A DNA stretch of 62,626 bases from Acidocella aminolytica 101 = DSM 11237 (GTDB taxonomy: Bacteria > Pseudomonadota > Alphaproteobacteria > Acetobacterales > Acetobacteraceae): assembly GCF_900129125.1 (NCBI RefSeq), contig NZ_FQVJ01000024.1, positions 1 to 62,626 on the forward strand. The letters are read 5' to 3'. Each line of letters begins with the position of its first letter. Positions within the stretch are counted from its first letter, which is position 1. The notes beneath the pieces were generated by a model. The model saw only the letters and a list, made by a program, of their open reading frames with translations. It was not told the origin of the DNA and made no database searches. Shown here piece by piece: positions 26,426-34,660 of this stretch. The position numbers and the translations under genes were made by a program.

Positions 26426-26546
26426 GTTTACACCCTTTCATGAAAGCCTGCTTTCACGCTGATATCTAAGCATGCAGGCATTTCTTTATTCCCATACGAT
26501 CACTTGACATGCAAGCATTATTTCATGATGACATGGAATACTATTA

Positions 26547-26560
26547 ACATGTTTACATGT
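26547..26560. repeat. Palindromic CATGTTTACATG site, copy 2
   Basis: ACATGT-TT-ACATGT is a perfect inverted repeat around two bases. It is the best-conserved member of the site family in the par-rep segment. Confidence 0.5.
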
Positions 26561-26618
26561 CATTATGATTTTATGTAAGGCAACGCGGTACACACCGCCA
26601 TTGAGCATGTTGCAGAAA

Positions 26619-26636
26619 TATACAACTTTTTGTATA
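26619..26636 (+). promoter_or_regulatory. Operator of the RelE-like/XRE toxin-antitoxin pair
   Basis: TATACAA-CTTT-TTGTATA is a perfect 18-bp palindrome ending eight bases before the toxin ATG. It is the likely binding site of the downstream XRE antitoxin. The half-site recurs before higBA and the defence operon. Confidence 0.6.
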
Positions 26637-26644
26637 ACTCTCCT

Positions 26645-26986
26645 ATGCCCGAGCGTTCAAAGCTAATCGAGTTCAGGGGCGCCGCCCTCGATGATCTACG
26701 AGACTTTCCGATATCCGCCCGCCGCGAAGCCGGGCACCAACTGGATCAAGTGCAACAAGGTCGTGATCCTGACGACTGGAAGCCAATGCGAACGATCGGG
26801 CAAGGCGTTCGAGAAATTAGGATTCGGGATGAGGCAGGTGCATTCCGTGTGATTTATGTCGCCAAGTTCGCAGACACGATTTACGTCCTGCACTGCTTTC
26901 AAAAGAAAACCCAGGCAACCAGTAAACCGAACTTAGAATTAGCGACAAAGCGATATCGGGATCTAGTGAAGGAGCTAAACTCATGA
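26645..26986 (+). CDS. RelE/HigB-superfamily toxin (Gp49-like)
   Basis: The protein has 113 residues. The sequence MRTIGQGVREIRIRDEAGAF followed by RVIYVAKFADTIYVLHCFQKK is characteristic of the phage Gp49-like branch of RelE toxins. The ATG at 26645 is preferred to a GTG five codons upstream because the operator palindrome ends there. It overlaps the antitoxin gene (ATGA). Confidence 0.88.
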   Translation: MPERSKLIEFRGAALDDLRDFPISARREAGHQLDQVQQGRDPDDWKPMRTIGQGVREIRIRDEAGAFRVIYVAKFADTIYVLHCFQKKTQATSKPNLELATKRYRDLVKELNS

Positions 26987-27264
26987 GCAACGAACGATTT
27001 ACAAGCGTATGGGACGCGATCGAGGACACCCCGGCCGAAGCCGAAAATATGAAGCTTCGTTCAGCGTTGATTATGGCGCTCAAAGAGCGGATCACCCGTG
27101 AAGGATTGAGCCAGAGCCAAGCCGCGAAGCTTTTCGGCGTCACGCAACCTCGAATTTCCGATCTGCTGCGCGGCAAGATTAACCTCTTTGGCCTGGATAC
27201 CTTGGTCAACATGGCGGTCGCAGCTGGTTTGCATGTTGAGTTGCGTGTGATGGAAGCGGCGTGA
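26983..27264 (+). CDS. XRE-family antitoxin
   Basis: The protein has 93 residues with an XRE helix-turn-helix (LSQSQAAKLFGVTQPRISDL). Proteins of this type pair with Gp49-like toxins, bind them, and repress the shared promoter. The start overlaps the toxin stop by four bases. Confidence 0.9.
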   Translation: MSNERFTSVWDAIEDTPAEAENMKLRSALIMALKERITREGLSQSQAAKLFGVTQPRISDLLRGKINLFGLDTLVNMAVAAGLHVELRVMEAA

Positions 27265-27303
27265 GGTGACACACGCTCACAGCCCCAAAACGTAAACACG
27301 ATT

Positions 27304-27317
27304 ACATGTAAACATGC
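27304..27317. repeat. Palindromic CATGTAAACATG site, copy 3
   Basis: ACATGTAAACATGC is the reverse complement form of the site at 26547. A partial copy, ACGTAAACACG, lies at 27290-27300. It is located between the antitoxin gene and the 3' end of repC. Confidence 0.45.
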
Positions 27318-27349
27318 AATTATATACCTATGAAAAATGCTGGAAAAGC

Positions 27350-28648
27350 CTAGTTTTTATGGGCACTGGCGCCACGTAGCCCCCAGATAGTACGATCCAA
27401 ATGTAAGCCGCCGTCGCGGGCACGCTCGACCATCCCATGAAAATATCCGCCAGGACTCGACCTGAAATATCCCTCTGGTTTGGCTGACACCAGGGCAAGA
27501 GCGATAGCCGCTTGTTCTCGGCCCATGGCCAGACACGCCTCGCCCCAAAGGGGCTTAGACACGCCAAGGTCATGCCGCAACCAATCTGCCGCATCCACGA
27601 TTTCCGGCCAGCTAGGGGAGGGCTGTCGCAGATACGGCACCAATCTGGGCGCCAAGCGGACCAACTCGTCTGGGGTCAATTTCAGTGAAGTGCCCCGATC
27701 CTGCCTTTCCGGCCTAGCAGGCGGCTTCGTCTGTGCCGTTCTACCCGGCAGGTCGCCGCGACTACACTCCTTCAATGCGATTACAGTATCCTTATTAGGA
27801 TTAAGGCGTTGGTTTGTAGTTGTAATGTGGGGCACATCAGCGTGCCCCTTGGGGCACATTTCCACAGATTCAGAAATGCTTGTTTGCTCCAGAGAAGCGC
27901 CAGCAAGCGCCGTCTCTAGCGCCCGGCGCGCATCAACCGCGATCGCTTCCAGAGCCTCCACGGCAGGCTTGAGCCTCTGGCTGCTATCCAAAGCTTTGAG
28001 TCCACGGCTTGCGGCCTGAGCGGCCGTTCTGAGGGGCGCGGGCAGATCAATTTCCTGCTCCCGAAATGTCTCCCACGTCTGCCGCAAGCTTGCACGGGCG
28101 ATCGAAGCGCGCCGGCGCAACTTGGCTACAACGGCGCGTTCCTCGCGGCCGGCTTCTGCCAAAGCGCGAAACTCCTCGATACGCTGTGCGATAGGGGAGA
28201 GGTCAAAGCCATACGCCTCGATAATCCGCCCAGACCGATCTCTATGGCCGTAGCGTTTGCCGTTGGGGCTGTCTCGCATAACAATCAATCTGAGCTCCGC
28301 CAAATGGCGGTTGAGGCGCTTTGTCTGCGTCTCAGTGATCCCCAGCTCGGCCGCCATCATCGCCGCACTCGGCCAAACAATGGGCCTTGCACCTGGCTGC
28401 CAATCCTGCGGCTGCGTGAACCGGAAAAGCCAGTCAATCGCCTGAGCGACACGCGGCCCGATTCCGAGAAACGGCGCGGCAGCCTTGAACGCGGCCAGAG
28501 CCTGGCCGGGGGTGATGTCACCCCCAGCAAATCCATCAGCAAGGCGGGCTGTGGGCAGCATGGCGGGGGTTAAACGGCGCAAGCCGGTCGGACGTGAAGG
28601 CAGGGGAGGGGGCACATGTCCCCGCTCTGCCTGGTGGGGCAGTTGCAT
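27350..28648 (-). CDS. repC: Replication initiator RepC
   Basis: The protein has 432 residues. Its layout is that of alphaproteobacterial RepC: an N-terminal winged-helix region (VWPSAAMMAAELGITETQTK, then RLNRHLAELRLIVMRDSPNG), a basic middle part, a variable linker, and a conserved C-terminal domain ending FHGMVERARDGGLHLDRTIW. The ATG at 28648 is chosen for the AGGAG site seven bases upstream; a GTG 54 bases earlier lies before the leader hairpin. There is no repAB partner directly upstream; parA lies beyond a toxin-antitoxin pair. In repABC plasmids the origin lies within repC. Confidence 0.88.
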   Translation of the reverse strand: MQLPHQAERGHVPPPLPSRPTGLRRLTPAMLPTARLADGFAGGDITPGQALAAFKAAAPFLGIGPRVAQAIDWLFRFTQPQDWQPGARPIVWPSAAMMAAELGITETQTKRLNRHLAELRLIVMRDSPNGKRYGHRDRSGRIIEAYGFDLSPIAQRIEEFRALAEAGREERAVVAKLRRRASIARASLRQTWETFREQEIDLPAPLRTAAQAASRGLKALDSSQRLKPAVEALEAIAVDARRALETALAGASLEQTSISESVEMCPKGHADVPHITTTNQRLNPNKDTVIALKECSRGDLPGRTAQTKPPARPERQDRGTSLKLTPDELVRLAPRLVPYLRQPSPSWPEIVDAADWLRHDLGVSKPLWGEACLAMGREQAAIALALVSAKPEGYFRSSPGGYFHGMVERARDGGLHLDRTIWGLRGASAHKN

Positions 28649-28659
28649 GGAAACTCCTA

Positions 28660-28678
28660 CGGGTTTGGGTGAAACCCG
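28660..28678 (-). promoter_or_regulatory. Leader hairpin directly upstream of the repC ribosome-binding site
   Basis: On the repC strand, CGGGTTT-CACCC-AAACCCG forms a perfect seven-base-pair stem. It ends one base before TAGGAG, the ribosome-binding site. Folding here could control RepC translation. A second inverted repeat, TGCAAG...CTTGCA, lies at 28715-28732. Confidence 0.55.
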
Positions 28679-28734
28679 CCCGGTAGGGGCTAAAACCGGC
28701 ACGCGACTCCCCCTTGCAAGCTAGGGCTTGCATT

Positions 28735-28868
28735 TTCGAGGGCTCTGAGGCATTTTGGCTGTGCAGATTGAGTTTTGTGACCACCAGTTTGCCGCTGATG
28801 GACACGGATACAGCCAAAAGCCTATGTCGTTTGCAGGTCCCGTCCTCTTTGGGCGGGATTTTGCTTTT
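28735..28868 (+). ncRNA. Candidate counter-transcribed RNA against the repC leader
   Basis: The plus strand opposite the repC leader has no gene but ends in an intrinsic terminator (28838-28868). RepC plasmids of this group limit copy number with a small antisense RNA encoded opposite the repC leader. The terminator, the leader hairpins and the empty space fit this. The 5' end given here is a guess. Confidence 0.4.
28838..28868 (+). terminator. Rho-independent terminator opposite the repC leader
   Basis: An eight-base-pair stem TCCCGTCC/GGGCGGGA (one G-U pair) with loop TCTTT is followed by TTTTGCTTTT. No protein gene on the plus strand ends here, so it probably closes a small RNA. Confidence 0.7.
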
Positions 28869-29075
28869 CTAGGTGTGTTTCGCGGTCATTCCTCCTGTGT
28901 CAAAGTAGCTCATAGCCTGCGACTCGCGCGGGCTAATCCGGGCACCTGCGATGATGGCCGCCGTGCTTGAATAGAGCAACGTCATCGCGCGGTAAGCTTG
29001 GGTTTCGAGGAAGCGTCCAATGCGATGAGACAAGTTTTCCCACCTTTTTGAATCGCAGGACGTTGGTCGAGTCAT
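28869..29075 (-). CDS. Possible small protein upstream of repC
   Basis: An ATG at 29075 opens a 68-residue frame whose second half (ETQAYRAMTLLYSSTAAIIA, then RESQAMSYFDTGGMTAKHT) reads like real protein and has GC-rich third positions. No clear ribosome-binding site is visible. It lies on the repC strand, 220 bases before it. The family is unknown. Confidence 0.3.
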   Translation of the reverse strand: MTRPTSCDSKRWENLSHRIGRFLETQAYRAMTLLYSSTAAIIAGARISPRESQAMSYFDTGGMTAKHT

Positions 29076-29129
29076 GTGCGCGCATCGGGAAAACCGCTGC
29101 GAACAGCAGGTGTCAGGCATAAGGATCGG

Positions 29130-29540
29130 ATGTGCATGGGCAAGTTGGAGAAGTCGGCAAAGATGCCGATACAGAGCCCCAAAAAGAGAACTGGTGAACT
29201 GTCGGCCGTCGATGGCCGCTTGTTGAAAGCCCCTGAGCGATCCGTGTTCGGAGAAAATGTGAGAGCCGGCCGAAACGCGCTCGGTCTGTCGCTGACCGAT
29301 ATGGCGCGTCTCATCGAGGCGGATCGCGCCTATATCGGCAAAGTTGAACATGGAAAAATCAATGTCTCCATTGATCGCATGTCCTCGATCGCCGCTCTCT
29401 TTAACGTGCATCTCCATGAACTCTTGCAACCCGAATTTGCATCGGGTTATAAAAACATACGATTTGAGGCTTCGCAAACACATACGGCTAATCAGCTTAC
29501 GGCTCCCGCTAAAGGACGGCGACGATCTAAGGACGAATGA
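29130..29540 (+). CDS. XRE-family transcriptional regulator
   Basis: The protein has 136 residues. A 45-residue basic leader precedes an XRE helix-turn-helix (AGRNALGLSLTDMARLIEAD, then RAYIGKVEHGKINVS), followed by FNVHLHELLQPE, the typical end of this domain. The ATG at 29130 has AAGGAT just upstream; a later ATG at 29163 is possible. It stands alone between the rep and transfer regions and might regulate either. Confidence 0.72.
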   Translation: MCMGKLEKSAKMPIQSPKKRTGELSAVDGRLLKAPERSVFGENVRAGRNALGLSLTDMARLIEADRAYIGKVEHGKINVSIDRMSSIAALFNVHLHELLQPEFASGYKNIRFEASQTHTANQLTAPAKGRRRSKDE

Positions 29541-29641
29541 ATTACCCTCCCGGCCATTTTGCGCTGTGTGGCAAAGCCGGGGGAAAATCCAACAAGAAAC
29601 ATGACCAAGATGTAACCGCCTCCTCATTTTTAAAGCGGCTC

Positions 29642-30010
29642 CTATCTCGATGCCCCGCCAGGCCCGGACGCCTGGCCAGGGGATTCCGGCTCATCCTCGG
29701 CGATATTCTCCTTAAGCATTTTGATACGCCGCTGCGCAGCTTGGCGTACTGCCCGCGCGCAAAACTCAGCCAACGATTCATTCGCCGTCAGATACCCGAG
29801 AAGTTCGGGATACACGTCCAACGAACGGATCGCGATCTCAAGCTCGACTGCTTCCCGCAAAAACTCCGATCGATCTTCTCGCTCTCGGAGCAAGTCCGGG
29901 ATAGCCGCCAACGCAACCGTTGGCAGCAAAACATTGATCGCCCGCGCATCCATTTTCCGACGTCCCATACGCCGATTGTAAGTAAGCCGCGCCGATTCCT
30001 GCAAAAACAT
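29642..30010 (-). CDS. Hypothetical, possible ribbon-helix-helix regulator
   Basis: The protein has up to 122 residues. The central section RAINVLLPTVALAAIPDLLR followed by EREDRSEFLREAVELEIAIR has the strand-helix-helix pattern of a small CopG-like DNA-binding protein. The tail is Pro/Gly/Ser-rich. The start is uncertain; ATG codons at 30010, 29968 and 29953 are in frame and none has an ideal ribosome-binding site. It diverges from the virB operon and is a candidate repressor of transfer. Confidence 0.5.
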   Translation of the reverse strand: MFLQESARLTYNRRMGRRKMDARAINVLLPTVALAAIPDLLREREDRSEFLREAVELEIAIRSLDVYPELLGYLTANESLAEFCARAVRQAAQRRIKMLKENIAEDEPESPGQASGPGGASR

Positions 30011-30122
30011 ACCCTTTATACGATATTCAATATGCTTTATTGACTGCTATGGTGCGATTCGGCAATATGCAATTCATGAAAAATTACAGCCTGGTGGCCA
30101 GCCTTAGCGGGAAGGGCGAAAG

Positions 30123-30827
30123 ATGCTGATCGCCCCGGCCCTTTTCCTCGCTCTCGCGAATCGCTGCGCCCCCGAGGTCGCACCGGGCACGCTGGCGGCT
30201 GTTGCCAGCACCGAGTCGGGGTTCAACACTTTGGCGATTCACGACAACACCACGCGCCAGAGCATGCGGCCCCTGGATGCGCCCGGCGCGATTGCCGTTG
30301 CCAAACGGCTGATTGCCGCCGGGCATTCGGTTGATCTCGGCCTCATGCAGATCGATAGCGCGAACCTCACTCGCTTGGGGCTGACGGTCACCACGGCCTT
30401 TGATGCCTGTGCATCGGTGCGGGCAGGCGGCAAGCTGCTGGCGCAGGACTACAAGCGGCCGGACGGGCAGGGGCGTCAGACGGCGCTCCTGGCAGCGCTC
30501 TCGCGCTACAACACGGGTTCAGCCTGGCAGGGATTCCAGAACGGCTACGTCAACCGCGTGGTCTCAACCGCCAAATATGTTGTGCCCGAAATCGACCCCG
30601 CCGATAGCGTGCAAGCCCCCAAGGGCAGCGCCGCCCGTCAGGCCAGCCCGTCATCAGCCTCATCTCCTCCGCGCTCGCCATCCTGGGATGTGTTCCCGAA
30701 CTCGATCGGCCCGGCTGGCTTCGCGGCGGCGCATGCGGTGACGCTTCAAGCGTCCCGCGCTTCTGGCCCCAGCGGCCCGGCTCAACCCTCAAAACAGGAA
30801 ACTCACAGTGAATCAAAGGCTCACTAA
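30123..30827 (+). CDS. virB1: VirB1-like lytic transglycosylase
   Basis: The protein has 234 residues. The SLT domain has the catalytic Glu in ASTESGFNTLAIHDN near 27 and the downstream motif LGLMQIDSANL. It cuts peptidoglycan to make room for the secretion channel. A Pro/Ser-rich C-terminal third resembles the released VirB1* tail. It heads the virB operon, 112 bases after the end of the preceding divergent gene, and overlaps virB2 by 20 bases. Confidence 0.9.
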   Translation: MLIAPALFLALANRCAPEVAPGTLAAVASTESGFNTLAIHDNTTRQSMRPLDAPGAIAVAKRLIAAGHSVDLGLMQIDSANLTRLGLTVTTAFDACASVRAGGKLLAQDYKRPDGQGRQTALLAALSRYNTGSAWQGFQNGYVNRVVSTAKYVVPEIDPADSVQAPKGSAARQASPSSASSPPRSPSWDVFPNSIGPAGFAAAHAVTLQASRASGPSGPAQPSKQETHSESKAH

Positions 30828-31173
30828 GCTGCGCGTTGGCGTGGCAAATTTCGCGGCTGGGACGGCGAGCAAGATGGGCCGGGGCTCATGGTTACAGCCT
30901 GCCGTTATTGTGGCGGCCGGTCTCCTTCTTCCCGCCGTCGCACATGCCCAGGTGGTTTCTGGCGGCACCAGCCCCACAACCATCATCGACAACATCGCGA
31001 CATTCATCCTCGGCCCGTTCGGCGAGGGCGTTGCCGTGCTCGCCGTGGCCGCAGTCGGCTTCATGTGCTGGACCGGCCGCATGGGCTTCCACGCGATCGG
31101 CTGGCTCGCGGCCGGCCTGGTTCTGGTGTTCGGCAGCTCCTACCTCGTGACAACCTTCGTGGGCGGTGGCTGA
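30808..31173 (+). CDS. virB2: VirB2-like pilin
   Basis: The protein has 121 residues. A long signal peptide ends VAHAQ near 47, followed by two hydrophobic helices joined by a short basic loop (WTGRMGFHAIGW), the usual TrbC/VirB2 pilin form. The GTG start at 30808 has AGGAAA upstream. It is the major subunit of the conjugative pilus. Confidence 0.9.
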   Translation: MNQRLTKLRVGVANFAAGTASKMGRGSWLQPAVIVAAGLLLPAVAHAQVVSGGTSPTTIIDNIATFILGPFGEGVAVLAVAAVGFMCWTGRMGFHAIGWLAAGLVLVFGSSYLVTTFVGGG

Positions 31174-31176
31174 GCC

Positions 31177-31509
31177 ATGAGCGAGAGGCAGCGCGATCCT
31201 CTATTTGTCGCCGCGACACGGCCCGCGCTGTTTCTCGGGCTGCCGATCGAGATGGCCGTGGCAATCATCATGATCGGCGCGATGATCGTCATCTTTGGGC
31301 ACAACCCCTTTTATCTGACGCTGGTGCTGCCGCTCTGGTTCGGGGCGCGCTGGCTCGTTCGCTACGACTACAACGCGCCCCGTGTGGCCTGGCTGTGGTT
31401 CCGCACCAAGGCCACCGGCGCCGGAGAAAATCAGGCTTGGGGCGGGGCGTCTCCCGCGCCATTCCCGATGAAGGTCCAGAAGGGCAGGGGGATGCGCGAT
31501 GCCGAGTAA
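31177..31509 (+). CDS. virB3: VirB3-like inner membrane protein
   Basis: The protein has 110 residues with the VirB3 opening RDPLFVAATRPALFLGLPIE and two adjacent membrane helices. It overlaps virB4 by 11 bases; VirB3 and VirB4 act together and are sometimes fused. The tail after residue 75 is basic and cytoplasmic. Confidence 0.9.
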   Translation: MSERQRDPLFVAATRPALFLGLPIEMAVAIIMIGAMIVIFGHNPFYLTLVLPLWFGARWLVRYDYNAPRVAWLWFRTKATGAGENQAWGGASPAPFPMKVQKGRGMRDAE

Positions 31510-33892
31510 TCGAATCAGGGCGGAACGCAGCGCCGAACGCTATTTGCCGTATCTCGGACATGTTCGGCCGCACATCCTGCTCATGGATGACGGCAGCGTT
31601 CTCGCCATGGCCGAAATCCCCGGCGCTCCCTATGAGCTGGCCGCTGATGCGGATCGCGCCGCGAGCCTGGTCACGGTCAATGCGCTCTGCAAGAACGTCG
31701 CCGATGACAATGTGACGCTGCACTCAGCCTTCGTGCGTGGGCCTGGGGCTGGGCAACTCGCACACGCGGTTATGCCCAATGAGTTCGCGGCTTCGCTCGA
31801 TCGCGCCTATCGCGAGCGCGTCCTCACGGGCCGCCTCTACCAAAACACTTGGTATCTGACGGTGATTGTCTCCCCCCGCAATCCGCTGGGAGGCAAGGCA
31901 GGCGGCGCCACCGGCTCCTTGTTCGGTGGCAAACGCGAACGCCAGAAGCCCCACGCAACCGCCGAAGGCATCCGCCAGCTAGAGGAGATTTGGCAAACCA
32001 TCAGCCAAACCCTAGCTCCCTACGATGTTCGTCGGCTGGGCTTGCGGCCTGCCGCCAATGGCCAGTTCTATTTCAGTGAGATCGCCGAGGCGCTGCGCCT
32101 GATCCTGACGGGCACTGCGGCGCCGGTGCCCCTGGTCAGCGGCCCGCTCGGTGCCGCCCTCTATACCGATCGTGCGATCTTCGGCCGCCGCGCCTTTGAG
32201 CTGCGCGGGCCGGGCGTTTCCCGGTTCGGGGCGATCTTTGGCTATCGTGAGTATCCGTCCGAAACCTATGCCGGCATGTATGATGGGGTCTTTTCCCTGC
32301 CGTGCCCGGTGGTGATGGTCCACACCTTCGACTTTCACGCACGACATACCTCTGAAAAGCGGCTCGGCCTGAAATCCGCTCAGATGACGGCCGCGAACGA
32401 CAAAGCCAAATCGCAGATCAATGATCTGGCAGATGCACAAGATCATCTCGCCTCGGGCAAGATCGCCATGGGCGAGCATCACTTCTCGCTGACGGTCTAT
32501 GCGGACACGATCGAGGAGCTGGATCGGCTATCCGGCTTAACCCGCACGGTCATTGCCAATAGTGGCGGCGTCGTCGCGCAAGAGAGCGCCGGGCTGGAAG
32601 CCGCCTATTTCGCGCAACTGCCGGGCAACAGAAAATGGCGCACCCGGCCGGGCACCATCACCACGCGCAATTTCGCGGCCTTCTCCGGCTTCGAGGCTTT
32701 TCCGCGCGGCCAACGTGCTGGCAAGTGGGGGTCGGCCATGGCGCGCTTCCGCACCACGGCGGGCACGGCCTATGATTACGTGCCCCATGTCGAGGATGTC
32801 GGCATGACGGCGATCTTCGGAAAGATCGGCCAGGGCAAAACCACGTTCATGCTGTTCCTGCTGGCGCTGTTCCCGCAATATTTCGCGGCCCGCAACGGTG
32901 CCGTGGTGTTCTTCGATAAGGACCGGGGCGGCGAGCTGCTGTGCCGCGCTGTCGGCGGCCGTTATCTGGTGGTGAGGGCAGGGCGCGATAGCGGCCTGGC
33001 GCCCCTCAAGGCGCTCGACAACACCCCTGAATCGGTCGCCTTCCTCGTTCAGTGGCTAACCGCCCTGATCCAGCAAGACGGGCACGGCCCACTCCCGCCC
33101 GAGGATGACGCCCGCCTGACCCGAGGTGTTCAAGCCCTGCTGCGCCTGGCCCCGGAAATGCGCTCGCTCGCCGGGCTGCGTCAGTTCCTCGACTGGCGCA
33201 ATCCGATGGGGGCAGGCGCACGCCTCGAACGCTGGTGCAAGGGCGGGTCGCTCGGCTGGGCCTTCGATGGCGAACATGATGACGTGTCCCTTGATTCAAC
33301 CACGGTCGGCTTTGACCTGACGGCTATCCTCGACAATGGGACCGTCTGCGCCCCGGCCGCGAATTACCTGCTCTATCGCATCAGCCAGGCCCTCGATGGC
33401 CGCCGCTTTGTCCTGAGCTGCGATGAGTTCAATTTCTATCTTCTGAATCCGTTGTTCGCCAAAATCTGGGCGGATTTCATGCTCACCGTCCGCAAGAGCA
33501 ACGCCGTTGTGCTGCTGGCAACGCAAGAGCCCGCGCCGGTGCTCGATTCACCGCAGGGCGATAGCATCTTGCGGCAGTGCCAAACTCTCGTGTTCTGCCC
33601 GACGCCTGGCGCCGAGGAAAACCTCTACCGCAAGCGCCTCAACTTCACGGCCGGGGAGTTCCGCGCCATCGCCGAGGACATGCTGCCCAACTCCCGACAA
33701 CTGCTCATCAAGCGGCATGGCGGCTCCGCGATCATAGATTTCGACCTTTCCGCTCTGCCTGAGTTCGTCGCGATCCTGTCGAGCCGCAAATCCTCGGTTG
33801 GGTTTGTGGAACGGCTGCGCGCCATCCATGGCGACGATCCAGCGGCCTGGCTGCCGGAGTTCATGACCCGGTTCCACGAGGAAGTTGAATAG
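31499..33892 (+). CDS. virB4: VirB4-like secretion ATPase
   Basis: The protein has 797 residues. The N-terminal CagE/TrbE/VirB domain precedes a RecA-like ATPase with Walker A GKIGQGKTTF near 444, Walker B VLSCDEFNFY near 639, and motif LATQEPAPVLDS after it. It energises pilus assembly and substrate transfer at the inner membrane. Its length is normal for the family. Confidence 0.95.
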   Translation: MPSNRIRAERSAERYLPYLGHVRPHILLMDDGSVLAMAEIPGAPYELAADADRAASLVTVNALCKNVADDNVTLHSAFVRGPGAGQLAHAVMPNEFAASLDRAYRERVLTGRLYQNTWYLTVIVSPRNPLGGKAGGATGSLFGGKRERQKPHATAEGIRQLEEIWQTISQTLAPYDVRRLGLRPAANGQFYFSEIAEALRLILTGTAAPVPLVSGPLGAALYTDRAIFGRRAFELRGPGVSRFGAIFGYREYPSETYAGMYDGVFSLPCPVVMVHTFDFHARHTSEKRLGLKSAQMTAANDKAKSQINDLADAQDHLASGKIAMGEHHFSLTVYADTIEELDRLSGLTRTVIANSGGVVAQESAGLEAAYFAQLPGNRKWRTRPGTITTRNFAAFSGFEAFPRGQRAGKWGSAMARFRTTAGTAYDYVPHVEDVGMTAIFGKIGQGKTTFMLFLLALFPQYFAARNGAVVFFDKDRGGELLCRAVGGRYLVVRAGRDSGLAPLKALDNTPESVAFLVQWLTALIQQDGHGPLPPEDDARLTRGVQALLRLAPEMRSLAGLRQFLDWRNPMGAGARLERWCKGGSLGWAFDGEHDDVSLDSTTVGFDLTAILDNGTVCAPAANYLLYRISQALDGRRFVLSCDEFNFYLLNPLFAKIWADFMLTVRKSNAVVLLATQEPAPVLDSPQGDSILRQCQTLVFCPTPGAEENLYRKRLNFTAGEFRAIAEDMLPNSRQLLIKRHGGSAIIDFDLSALPEFVAILSSRKSSVGFVERLRAIHGDDPAAWLPEFMTRFHEEVE

Positions 33893-33901
33893 GAGGATCA
33901 T

Positions 33902-34660
33902 ATGCTCAAGCCCTCTCGCCGGCTCGGAATGGCCTGCGCGATCGCCACCCTCGGCTTTGCTTCACCCGCCCTGGCGCAAGTGCCGGTGATCGATAGTGCC
34001 TCGTTGGCACAAATGGTGAACCAGCTAAATGAAGCGAAGCAGCAATATTCGGAACTCGTCAGCCAATATGATGAGCTAAAATCGACCTACAACGCGCTCT
34101 CGCAGGACGTGAACCCGAACCAATGGGCGCAACAGCTCGATCAATCGGCCATGCAGGACACGGTGCCCAACACCAGCATCTTGCCGGACATGCTCGACGG
34201 TATCAGCCCGCCCTCCTCGTTGAGCGGCAATGTCGGCTCTCTCGCGCAACAATATTACAACATGAACAAGGTCTATATCCCGACCGGCTCGGATTTCGGT
34301 TCAACGCAGATCCAACAGGGCGCGAATGAGACTGCGAATTTCGAGGCGATCGCCACGCAAAACCTGCAATCTCTGGAAGCCCGCGAGCAAGAACTGCCGC
34401 AGATTCAAAGCCAGCTGAACAGCGCCAAGACGATCCAGCAAGTCGCCTCGATCCAGGCCCGCCTCTCCGCCGAACAGAACTATGTCCAGGCCCAGCAAGC
34501 CCAAGCGCAAAACCTGCAACTATTGGCGTTCGAGGAGAACCGCGCCGGTCAGGAGGCCGCCGCCCAAGAAAACGCAAAAGGCGAAGAACAAACACTCTCA
34601 ACGCTTTGCAGCGACGCTCAAACTCTCGGCGGGGAGCCATCGGCATGTCAGGGACAATGA
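33902..34660 (+). CDS. virB5: VirB5-like pilus-tip protein
   Basis: The protein has 252 residues. A signal peptide ends ALAQ near 26. The mature part is Gln-rich and helical (for example EAKQQYSELVSQYDELKSTY), as in VirB5/TraC. Two Cys lie at the C-terminus. A strong AGGAGGA precedes the ATG. It overlaps the next gene by four bases. Confidence 0.88.
   Translation: MLKPSRRLGMACAIATLGFASPALAQVPVIDSASLAQMVNQLNEAKQQYSELVSQYDELKSTYNALSQDVNPNQWAQQLDQSAMQDTVPNTSILPDMLDGISPPSSLSGNVGSLAQQYYNMNKVYIPTGSDFGSTQIQQGANETANFEAIATQNLQSLEAREQELPQIQSQLNSAKTIQQVASIQARLSAEQNYVQAQQAQAQNLQLLAFEENRAGQEAAAQENAKGEEQTLSTLCSDAQTLGGEPSACQGQ

Larger units (their letters stand above)
26426..26644. other. AT-rich intergenic region with repeats upstream of parA
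   Basis: This region is clearly AT-rich against the GC-rich background. It holds the palindrome ACATGTTTACATGT (26547-26560), several CATGCAAGCATT-like and CTTTCA(T/C)G-like near-repeats, and the operator of the downstream toxin-antitoxin pair. It is a good candidate for the partition centromere and may contribute to replication. Confidence 0.5.

Noticed and set aside
25393-27317. A CRISPR array
   Set aside because: The repeats are short palindromes at irregular distances of hundreds of bases, without spacers of uniform size.
28869-29627. A 252-codon frame on the minus strand opposite the XRE gene
   Set aside because: Its first two thirds are antisense to a clear HTH gene. Only the last 68 codons look protein-like, and these are listed separately as doubtful.
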